Shown here: positions 38,201 to 50,200 of the stretch, one piece after another | Position numbering within the stretch: position 1 is the first letter of the stretch | Layout of the letters: each line of letters begins with the position of its first letter | Assembly (NCBI RefSeq): GCF_905147045.1 | Contig: NC_065918.1 | Location: 14,880,001 to 14,944,000, forward strand | Source of the DNA: Nymphalis io | Lineage: Eukaryota; Arthropoda; Insecta; Lepidoptera; Nymphalidae | Length of the DNA stretch: 64,000 nt | Reading direction: 5' to 3' | The notes under the pieces: model-generated | Seen by the model: only the letters and a program-made list of their open reading frames with translations | The model's database searches: none | What the model was told of the DNA's origin: nothing | Made by a program: the position numbers and the translations under genes

Positions 38201-41200
38201 GAGAACATTTACATCTCACTTTACCATCGTCGTAATATAATAAACGCAAGTCGTTTGCATAATTAATCACAAAAATATTAAAAAGTTATATAAATTTTCT
38301 ATAAGAATAAAAATGAAACTTTATATGTTTCTCCTCTGTGTGTTCCTAAATCTTAGTCCTAAAAAGTACTTTAAATTTAAGCGTATAACATAGATATATG
38401 TTTTATTACCACTATTACATTTAAATTCGATCTACAAATATTCGATATTCGAACTACAATCGGGACGTGATAGTATGATAAGCACCTCTTCCATATTAAT
38501 AAAATTAGAGACTAGCTTTCGCATTTCGTACTTGAAATTCGTATTTGTTCAATCGAAATAGATAAACATATTATATTATCTTCGTTCCGTTAGGTTGTGT
38601 GTGTGTGTTAATAAGTGTCAGCATTGTTGTTACATGTTTATATGCGTTTCCGTGTGTGCATTTTTAAATAATATAACAACCTTTCATATTATTTAAAAAG
38701 CCGAGATGGCCTAGTGGTTAGAACGCGTGCATCTTAACCGATGATCGTGGGTTCAAACCCGGGCAAGCACCACTGAATTTTCATGTGCTTAATTTGTGTT
38801 TATAATTCATCTCGTGCTTGACGGTGAAGGAAAACATCGTGAGGAAACCTGCATGTGTCTAATTTCATTGAAATTACGCCACATGTGTATTCTACCAACC
38901 CGCATTGGAGCAGCGTGGTGGAATAAGCTCCAAACCTTCTCCTCAAAAGGGAGAGGAGGTCTTAGCCCAGAAGTGGGACATTAACAGGCTGTTACTAATT
39001 TAAGTTACACATACAGAAATATATTTATTAATCCTTTTTTATTTACCTAGTGGCTTTGGACAGGGCTATCTGGGTGGGGAGCACCCACTCTTCAGATATT
39101 CTGCCGCTATGCAGCAAAACTTAGTATTGTTGTGTTCCGGTTTGAAGAGTGAATGAGCCAGTGTAACTACAGGCACAAGGGACATTGCATCTCAGTTCCC
39201 AAGGTTGGTGGCGCATTGGTGATGTAAGGAATGGTTATTATTTCTTACATTGTCAATATCTATGGGCGGTGGCACTTACCATCAGGTGTCACATTTACTC
39301 GCCCGCCTGCTTATAAAATAAAAAAAACAGCGCTACAAATAAATATACAAATCCGGGCAAAAATCGAAAACTGAGGGTTCCGTATTACCACACAATACTG
39401 AAAGATTTACCAAGTTTTATTTTAAGACTTAGATTTTTCATAGGTTTTCCTTTAATTTGTCCGTAAAAATTAATTTTCTTTTTTTTTTGTAAGCAACAAG
39501 TTTACGGTTTTCGGATTTTTTCCTATACTTGGGTTATAAAATATTGCTTTTTGCCAATATGTCATGCCATTTTATGATTCTAGCTCAACGATCAGCAGAT
39601 TAGTATTTGATATTAATTTCAACTTTATATCTTTAAGGGTTCCTGAGAAAAAGACAGACATACAGACGGACAAGCGGACAACAAAGTGATCTAACGGTTA
39701 CTTTTTTCTTTTAGTGGTACGGAACCCTAAAAACAGATAACGATAAAGATATTTTCTCGAATTCTTTTCGAACCGAATTAAATCTATTCACTTATTTTAA
39801 TTTTATATCTATCAATTTTCAACTCAATTTACAAAAATTCGAAAAAGTCGAGATGGCCTAGTGGTTAGAACGCGTGAATCTTAACCGATGATCGTGGGTT
39901 GAAGCCCGGGCAAGCACCACTGAATTTTCATGTGCTTAATTTGTGTTTATAATTCATCTCGTGCTTGACGGTGAAGGAAAACATCGTGAGGAAACCTGCA
40001 TGTGTCTGATTTCATTGAAATTCTGCCACATGTGTATTCTACCAACCCGAATTGGAGCAGCGTGGTGGAATAAGCTCCAAACCTTCTCCTCAAAAGGGAG
40101 AGGAGGCTTTAGCCCAGCAGTGGGACATTAACAGGCTTTTACTGTACTGTACTGTTACAAAAATTCTAATTAAATCCTTTGAAAGTTAGTATTTACTATC
40201 AAAATAAATTTTCAGACTACCTTCGTAAATTCTAGGAATTGGATCGTAACAGAAATAGCCTTCATTCATGCTGCACTGAAAGTGAAAGTTAAAATTTATA
40301 GTAACGTTTATAAATAAGCTTTCATGTGGATTTAATACTATCGTAAGTGTTTGTTTACATTTGTAAAATACATGTTTGCTTTTTAATATGGGTGAATTAT
40401 TCCGTTGATTGAATTTTGCGTTGTGTGCAGGTAGTCTGTGTTTATATGCTACAATTAATCTATTGAAAGCTGTATATTATTTGGAGCAATATAATAATAC
40501 ATTTTGTGAATTTGATGTATTTAATGATTAGTTATAAGATTTTATTATTATTATACATAACAAAATTCAGTTGTATATACAACATGTTAAAAAAAGCACA
40601 AAAAACATGTTAAAAAAAAGCACAAAAAAGTACAAAAAGCCGAGATGGCCCAGTGGTAAGAACGCGTGAATCTTAACCAATGATCGTGGGTTCAAACCCG
40701 GGCAAGCACCACTGAATTTTCATGTGCTTAATTTGTGATTATAATTCATCTCGTGCTTTACGGTGAAGGAAAACATCGTGAGGAAACCTGCATGTGTCTA
40801 ATTTCACTGAAATTCTGCCACATGTGAATTCTACCAACCCGCATTGGAGCAGCGTGGTGGAATAAGCTCCAAACCTTCTCCTCAAAAAGAGGAGAGGAGG
40901 CCTTTAGCCCAGCAGTGGGACATTCACAGGCTGTTACGGATACAACATGTTATTCCGAAAAGTATGTCACTACACCCACCCTTGTAATAAAACCCACTAA
41001 GTTATGACTCATGCGAGACTTTTTCCATAAAATCTATTCTTAGTGTCCACGATGCTATTTTAATTTTAAATATATAAAAATGGTTTTTGGTATGTCTATT
41101 TGAGATGAATAGACCCTTACTTATCCACCTTACCTATTACCATAAAATATATCCTTACCTATAGATACCTTGATCTATCACCATAAAATCTGGCAATGTG

Positions 41201-44200
41201 GCAGTGGGTAGATTTTTTATAATTTTTTAATTAAATTAGGATGTATTTACAAAAAAAAGTAGTATATGTAGCATATATAGTATATCAGTTGTCTGTTTTC
41301 ATAATACAAGCTCTGCTTAGCTTGGGATCAGATGACTGTGTGTGAATAATGTCCCAGGATAATATTTTTACTTATATTTATACTATATTTTATACTACTT
41401 ATTTGACGGGCCGGTTGGCGTGGTTGGTAGATACTTGCCTTTCACGCCGAAGGTTGTGGGTTCGATTCCCACCCAGGACAGACATTTGTGTGCATGAACA
41501 TGTCTGTTTGTCCTGAGTCTGGATGTAATTATCTATATAAGTATGTATTTACAAAATAAAAGTAGTATATGTAGTATATCAGTCGTCTGGTTTCCATAGT
41601 ACAAGCTCTGCTTATCTTGGGATCAGATGGCCGTGTGTGAATAATGTCCCAGGATATTATTATTTATTATCATCGAAAAAGATTTATACTGACTACTTTG
41701 TTGGATCGCCTCTAGATGGCGCTGTGGTGATCTAGCAAAGTTTTTTTATAGCCTTTTGCCGTCTACCGCTGGACGAAAGCCTCCGCCATAGAACGCCAAC
41801 CATCCCGATCTTGGGCAGTCCGCATCCATCCCGAAACTGCCACCTTTTTTAAATCGTCGGCCCATCTTGTCACAGGGCATCCTACACTACGTTTGCCTAA
41901 GCGTGGTCTCCACTCTAACACGTGTCGACTCCATCGGCCATCAATGCGCCTGGAGACATGACCAGCCCACTTCCACTTCAGCGAGCTAATTCTACGCGCG
42001 ATGTCGGTGACTTTAGTTCTCTGGCGAATGTCCTCATTTCGGATTCTATCTGCCAGAGAAACCCCAAGCATCGCGCGTTCTATTTCACGCTGGGCGACCC
42101 TAAATTTGTGAACCAGTCCTACGGTAAGTGTCCACGCTTCGGCACCGTAAGTCATTACAGGTAGGACGCACTGATTGAAGACCCTGGTCTTAAGCGACTG
42201 TGGGATCGACGATTCAAAAATATAACGTAACCTCCCGAATGCCGCCCAACCCAAACGTATTCTTCTTTTAGCCTCCTTCTCAAGGTTGTGCCGGCCAAGT
42301 TGTATAGTTTGGCCCAGGTAGATGGCTCTCGAATCATTTACGACCACTGGTCTCGGGGATACATGTCGGTTTGCCATAATTTTGGTCTTTTCAATGTTCA
42401 TCCCGAGACCTACTTGTCTTGAAGAATCGTTCAGGCTGTTTAGCATCTTTTCCAAATCCTACAGAGTCTCCACCATGATGACAATGTCGTCAGCAAATCG
42501 CAGATGTGTACTAGCAAAGTATTCATCTTTAACTTCCTTACTATTCAACGAATCGCTAAATATGGAGCAAAAATTCATGCAATTTAAGCTTGTTTATGTT
42601 GTTCCTCTAGTTCCAAGGTTGGCGTCATTAACTCGGTTCCCTCAGTCTATTACCTTACAAGGTTATTTCCATGAAAACCGTTTTTAAAAATTCTTAAAGT
42701 TACTAGAGAAACTTTTTGCATTATAAAGTGACGGTAACCAAATAATCTAATCCAAAAAGTTTTTTTTGGTTATTCGGTTTCTATCAGTCTACCCTTGCGC
42801 CTAAATTTAATATAATTGAATAACATTCACGAAATTGTTACTTTTTCAATTTCTCTATAGGAAAATAGAGTGTGCATTTCCTTAACCGCTTGCCCGTTGG
42901 CTTCCGTAAATTATATTTAGAAGATATATTAAGATTTAGAAGTTTGCTTTAGAAAAACTCGTGGCAAATACAATTTATTAAAGTTTTTAGTAAATTGTAT
43001 GTAGTGTAAGAACAACATTTTAACACAAAATAAAAAATCAAATTTTACACGTACATATTATATTATATGTATGCGAAACATGCTGGCTATCTGTCGTCTT
43101 TACACAGACAATTTGTGTAAATTTGTTGGTTTTCGTCCACAGTTGGTAATTAAAAATGGTGGCCATTCCATTTTCAAACCATAAATAAAAGTTGAATAAC
43201 GCCGTAATGTGAGGCGTTTTTATTATTAATTTTCATGACAAAAATTTTTTTAGTCAGTCTAATTTAGTTATACGAGAATTGAATCTTTAATAACCTGATA
43301 AACATTATTTATTTTGTGACCTAAGGATATTAACAACGGGAATAATGAAATATATATTCCTTAATCAGAGATGATGACAATGAGATTTACTAACAAAAAA
43401 TATCGCAAGTGATATGAGATAGCGCCAAAATGTGTAGCACATAGACGCACTCTCTATCCCCAAACTCTTATAATCCAATAAAACGGCAAACCGATACATT
43501 TGATACCGACCGAGTTCGGGCGCAGAACTAACGACGTAACGTGATTTCCGACCCAGAGGAGTGTTAAATATTGAACAACAGATTGCTATTGAGTTTTTTA
43601 GAGAAAAATCCGTAACGTAACAGCCTGTGAATGTCCCACTGCTGGGCTAAAGGCCTCCTCTCCTCTTTTTGAAGAGAAGGTTTGGAGCTTATTCCACCAC
43701 GCTGCTCCAATGCGGGTTGGTGGAATACACATGTGGCAGAATTTCAGTGAAATTAGACACATGCAGGTTTCCTCACGATGTTTTCCTTCACCGTAAAGCA
43801 CGAGATGAATTATAAACACAAATTAAGCACATGAAAATTCAGTGGTGCTTGCCCGTGTTTGAACCCACGATCATCGGTTAAGATTCACATGTTCTTACCA
43901 CTGGGCCATCTCGGCTCTTGAGGGGGGTCCTGGTCTCCTCGGTAAGTCGTATATACGTGTCAAAGCGTATATACGACATGAGATGATTTCACTTTGACCA
44001 AGTCACGAGAAAAATCCAATCAATAAAAATTAATAACCGGTAAGCCCCGAGGTTTGAACCTAAGACCTCAAACGGAGAGACAATTGACGCTAAGCCAATT
44101 AAATATAAATCGTTACATAAAAATTATCTGAAATTTACATGAACTGTAGACCACATAGCTATTTTTTTTTTATTTACACATATTAAAAATCCAATGAATA

Positions 44201-47200
44201 TACTGTAAAAATAAAGCTATCCAACACTGCAAACATAACCTTACTCCTTTATTTACATTCATCAAAGCTTCAATTACTATATTGTATAAAAATAAAGCCA
44301 ACCAACAGAGTGCAAGCTATTGCGTGCAAAACCAACATGCAAAAAAAAAAATAACTATTTTCCCTGTATGCGATTTAAAAGCTATGCCTGAATAGAGAGA
44401 TTGGAATTTTTTGCTTACTGAAGGTTCTACCGCAGTCCGGGTTAATTTACATAAGCGATATATCTTTATGCTGGAGGCCAAAAGCCCACGCGATTCCATA
44501 CTTACCATATCACTAGAGCGGTATGTATTTGATAGCAAATATAAAGTTTTTTTTTAAACGAACACATCGCCTACTTTAATTTAATAACTTTACGCTTTAC
44601 TTTATAATTACGAAATTGTGTTTGTTAGTCGGTCCTTCTTTCATACGGCAATGGAGAATCGGAATAACTTGACTTTTTTAATCGAGATATTGTAACAAAA
44701 TGCCAATGAAATATTGTAAATAAAGCCGCATAACGAATTCACATCAATTGGGTTAGATTTTTTTAGACTTCAAAAAAACAGCGAGGATAATTTTTACTCC
44801 GAAAACGACACCGTTATTGTATCATCATGTAGGATAGCTATCATAAGAAACCGGAGTTTCAGGGTCTATATTTAGATAAAATATTGTAAGAAGTCCACAC
44901 TACTTAAAACATTAGCAATGCCCCACCTTGTTGGTGGTATTTAAGTGGTATTTAAGATGCGGTAAAATATTAGCGTTTTTTATTGTTACATATATTACTT
45001 TAGTATTACCTATAGAAGTATGATTATAACATCTTAGTTTAGCTATTTTAAATACATATATACAATTTACTGCGACGATTAAATTTAAACATAGCTTAAT
45101 CATAACTTCACCTAAGTAACTTAAGTGTCAAGGTTCTCTGTAAAGTTTGCTTAAAATTATTTCAATGTACATAAATAGAGACGCTTAGGTCTAATTTAAC
45201 TTTATTAAATGGGTTATATAACTATGTACAATATTGACACATACAACTTGAATAGTATTATTTTTTTCGTTAAGCTGAATACAATAACTTAGGTGGCTAT
45301 TACAATGCAATAAATAACAATAAAAAAAATCGTATCATATTAAATGTAGACCATGCAAAATTGTAAAAGTAATTTTAGCTCACTAGCGGATTTTCAGGTT
45401 AAAGAAACTTTATTCTCATCAGGAATCCCATTCACTAACATGAGAACCTAATATTACTACAACAATTGCCCAGCAGCGCGGCAAAGCAGCCTTTAACAGT
45501 TTATTTCTTTTTATTAATATTCAATTTACATTCCATGACATAACCGTTTTAATTTTTAGTGTGCTACTTCTAAGTTATTACATTATGAATGCGTAAATTT
45601 AAGCGTTATTATTATTATCAATTCAATCACGTTCAAATATTTTGATGATCTTATACCAAACTACTCTCAGAAGTTTTCATAGGGTGATAGCGTTAAAAAT
45701 GCCAGCCCTAAAAATATGCGACATATTTACTTATCAGTGCTATAAAACTCTTACGCAGAGCCCACATGGCATAAGATCAAAAATTGATGATAAATACGAA
45801 ATATAATTTAAATAATTTCAATGCGTTAATATTACGTTTTAAGGGTATAAAACTGTAGTGATGGAGTTCAACGCCTTGTATCCGTTCACTTAGCACTTAG
45901 AGCCTTTTCCTTGTTATATTCTTACGTACTACAGATTCTTGAGCTGCTTATTTTATACGCTACAATAAAGCTTATTTAATATTTCCTCGAGTCTTAGTTT
46001 TAATACTTAAGAGTATACTATAGTTAAGTCAACTTATCTTAAAGACCCGTTATAGTAAAGTATAACAGCATTTTTCAATGCTTTAAAGTTAAGTTTGATA
46101 TTACACCAGAACTTTGTATTCTCGTTGGTTTAGTGGTTAGAACGTAATGATGATATCCTAGATCCATCATGGGCTTAATTTCGGGTTATTGGTTTTTTCT
46201 GTCAATAAATTCTCATTTGCAGCCTCGAGATGAATGTGGAAAGTTTTACCAAAGATAATTATATCCTGTATAGGATATTGGTATTTTTTTAAAATAAGTT
46301 CGTAGACTGGCGACTAGGCCACTTAGTGAGCGGTCACCACCGCCTTTAGACCTGGGCACTGAATGAAATATAAATTATTCCTCACATCGCCAATTGCACC
46401 ACAAATTCATAAGAGACTTCTGTCCTATGGGTTTATAATAGAGAAAGAGGGATAATAAGGAGTATTAGTATATTACTGCGCAGTTGTCTAATTTTGCTGT
46501 TGTGGTCAAATTTGATTTATTTTATTTGGTTGCATTATAATAGATATTATTATTATATTGTAGTGAAAAGCCATTAATATTCGAAAAGTTTTTTTTTTTT
46601 ATAGAATAGGAAGACGGACGAGCATATGGGCCACCTGACGGTAAGTGGTCACCAACGCCCATAGACATAGGCATTGTAAGAAATGTTATAGATTGCTTAC
46701 AACACCAATGCGCCACCAACCTTGGGAACTAAGATGTTATGTCCCTTGTGCCTGAAATTACACTAGCTCACTCACCCTTCAAACCGGAACACAATAATAC
46801 CAAGTACTGCTGTTTTGCGGTAGAATATCTGATGAGTGGATGGTACATACCCAGACGAGCTTGCACAAAGCCATACCACCAGTATAGGTTAATAAATAGA
46901 GATAGAGTAAATTATCATCAAACACATACAGGGTTTTTTAACTGTGTATTAAACAACTACGTACGTACGAGATGAATTATAAAAACTTTCCTGGGCTTCA
47001 ACCCTTAATAAATGAGTCTCCTTGGCATTCAAATCAATATAACCTATTTAAAACCATTTGTATATAACATTTAAATAAGCATACAAAGCAAGTTAATGTA
47101 AAATTTTGAGAAATTGTATTCATTTGTTCTAGTGAGTCAATTGGAAGATAAATGAAGTTCAATACATATGTTTACCAAAACGAAATCAGCCATGGTAAAT

Positions 47201-50200
47201 TTAACTTAAGCTAAATTTAACTTTAGCTTGAGTAACAAGATTTGAAACAAAGACACAACAGACACAGGAAAGTTTATTATGCATCGACAACCAGAATTCA
47301 AGCCTAGTCAGATGCATTAATACAAATTACAATTTTTTGAACTACTCAGACTGAAATTTTTTTTTGATCTTCTGCTTACATTTATTGTTATGTAAATAAT
47401 ATTGTATTTGACTGAAGGTAACTTAACATTGAGAGCCGAGATGGCCCAGTGGTTAGAACGCGTGAATCTTAACCGATGATCGTAGGCTCAAAACCGGGCA
47501 AGCACCACTGAATTTTCATGTGCTTAATTTGTGATTATAATTCATCTTATGCTTGACGGTGAAGGAAAACATCGTGAGGAAACCTGCATGTGTCAAATTT
47601 CACTGAAATTCTGCCACATGTGTATTCCACCAAACCTCATTGGAACAGCGTGGTGGAATAAGTTCAAACCTTCTACTCAAAAAAGGAGAGTAGGTTAGCT
47701 GGGCTACCCAGCAGTGGGACATTCACAGACTCATACTGTAAATTAACATTTTGTACTGTTATATTATAACATTCATATCAGTCATATCATTAATAGTATA
47801 GTTTATTTAAATTTGTAACTGTGTAACTAATATTCATATTAATATGCTGGAAGGGTTGTGTAAATAGGGAAATTTAAACATAATTACTCTATTTAAATCA
47901 CAACTGCGTTAAGTGTCAAGAATGCCAGCAACATTTTACCGTTGCATTGCAATTACAATTCTATGAAAATAAACCAGCGCTGTTCTCTAAAATTTATTAC
48001 AATTTAGTTTCATAATATCGTAAGTGGTTTTCATAATAAAATGACCTTTTAAAAATATATTTTTTATACTAAAATATATTTATAATATTAAAGCGGTATT
48101 TAAATAGTTTGTTTATGCATATAATATTACAATCGATGTAAGACATGGATCTTAACGCAGGATCGCCGGTTCAGATCCGTGGCACTAATTTGCGTTTTTA
48201 ATTTATCTCGGCTTGACATGAAGAAGTAATCGTATGAAACCTCTTTCCGACTAATCAATTTGTATCATATCATATCAAGCATCTACCGATGGATTAAGTT
48301 TAAGGAGGTACATCTTTGCTCAGAAAAGGAGCATTTCTTGAATAATTATTACCTTATAATGTTTGATAAAGACCTTAATATCTTTTTCAATATCACCAGT
48401 ACCTTATAAGGAAATAAATTAGACTAAAGGGAGAATATATTCCTATACCGAGAACGTAGTACGAACACTTTTTCTAAAAAACTAACTTCATAGTTCCCAC
48501 GTCGGTGGCGCATTGGCGATGTTTGAAACGGTTAATATTGCTTACATAGCGAGCAGAAATTGGCACTGTAAGAAATATGTGATGTTGTAACCATTTATGG
48601 TTTGGCCCATTTGCCATTCCATCTGACTATCGTAAAATTAACCCTTAAAATAAACGGAAGATAATTATTTACGTTTTTTAAAATAGTAATGCCCTCCCTA
48701 ATCAACGGGTTAATACCGATATAGGTCTATAAAAATGCAGCCAAGACACAAAAAATAAATAAAATTGAAACAACTTGAATATATTTTGGAATGAACATTT
48801 AACATTCATCTTTGAATAATTAATATTATCGTTTTGTCAAGAAGAGCTTGACAAAGGACAACATGTCAATATTTTTATCACAATCTTCATAATCAAACAA
48901 AAGGAATTTATCTCGCTATTCATAAAACGTAATTCTGAAATATCAATTCCCACTGGAAAAAAATGCAATATTTTATATGAGTTTGTTCAATGCTATGGGT
49001 TTGTTGAGCAAATACAAAACGATGTTTCTGACTTCGTAAAGTGTAAGTTTGACTTTAAACCAAACGATCCAATTTTTATACTTCTCATTTTTACACGTTG
49101 TGTTGGTATATGTTTGTCTCATTCAAGTTCCTTCATTGCGGTACAACCGCACGAGGGAGATGGTACATGCCTCAGATTGAGTAAGAGCGGGACAGCGTGC
49201 GTGAAGCAGATCGGGTTGGCGCCATGTATTACGTGACCAGTATTCCTAAATACTTTAAAAACTGATATAACTTAATACTTTCCATCAATCGCGATGGAAA
49301 AGTTCCAGGAGAGACTTTAAAAGTTGCAGATATCTAAGAAAATGTGTCACTTAATCCCACGACCAACCTATACTTATAATTATAAATATAATAAAATTGG
49401 AACAGACAGAAGTCTGTACATTAAAGATATTGAAAAAAAAACAAATGATGTCTGTTTTAGAGCAACAGAAGCCAAAACAAAAGTTTTAAGAGTTTTTGTC
49501 TGTCTGTATGTTTGAACCCGCATCACGCAAGAACTACTGCATGGAGTTGGTTGCAGTTTACACAGATGTATTACGAGATGTCTAACTTAAAATAAGCTAT
49601 AGTTTACCGCAGGAAAATATCTTATTCCGATTGTTTTAAGTTTAGAAATGCCCAGATCTCACTTTATTTAATAAACTTAATGCTAAACTAATAGATAAAA
49701 TGATGCTAAGCGAATAGGAAACTAGCGCCACCCTTTAATGAACAGATAAGTTAGTCGTTTTGTATCTACCCAAAAAAAACATAGATGGCGCTGTTTTTTT
49801 ATTTTAGGGCTTATCTTAACCGATCTTAACCGATTACAACTAATCTTATACAATAGTAGAAAACAAAACATATTTAGCTTTGTTTCATCGAAAGCAAAGT
49901 CAAAAAAATGTAGCTATAGAAACAAATAGAAGAGAATTGAATAGAAGGGTACACAAAGTTAAACAGAAATTACAATTAATAAGAACGATATACAAAAAGG
50001 TGAACCTGTCGCTAGGTGTCTTTTCTATAGCATAATATAATTATTTATTTTTTCATAAAGGTAACATTCGCATTATAACCTCAAAGACATTAATTTTTTG
50101 TAGATATTTTTCTATAGCAAAATATTTGAGGTTATAATAATTGTATTTTATTTCATATTCCAGTAAAATAAGATAAAAATAGTTCGGGGTTTCTGTGCTT

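Noticed and set aside
38796..38984. A conserved 62-73 codon open frame (MFIIHLVL…) at 22092, 38796, 39943 and 43598
   Set aside because: All copies lie inside the Metulj-like SINE. Conservation reflects SINE identity and not a protein.
41404..41480. Possible tRNA gene
   Set aside because: A and B boxes are present but it continues into a SINE-C body with no proper acceptor stem. The same applies to the heads of the Metulj-like copies.
46522..46975. Recurring peptides MSLVPEITLAH… and MVAHWRCK… (also 54734 and 54948)
   Set aside because: They fall within family B retroposon copies in either orientation and are translation shadows.
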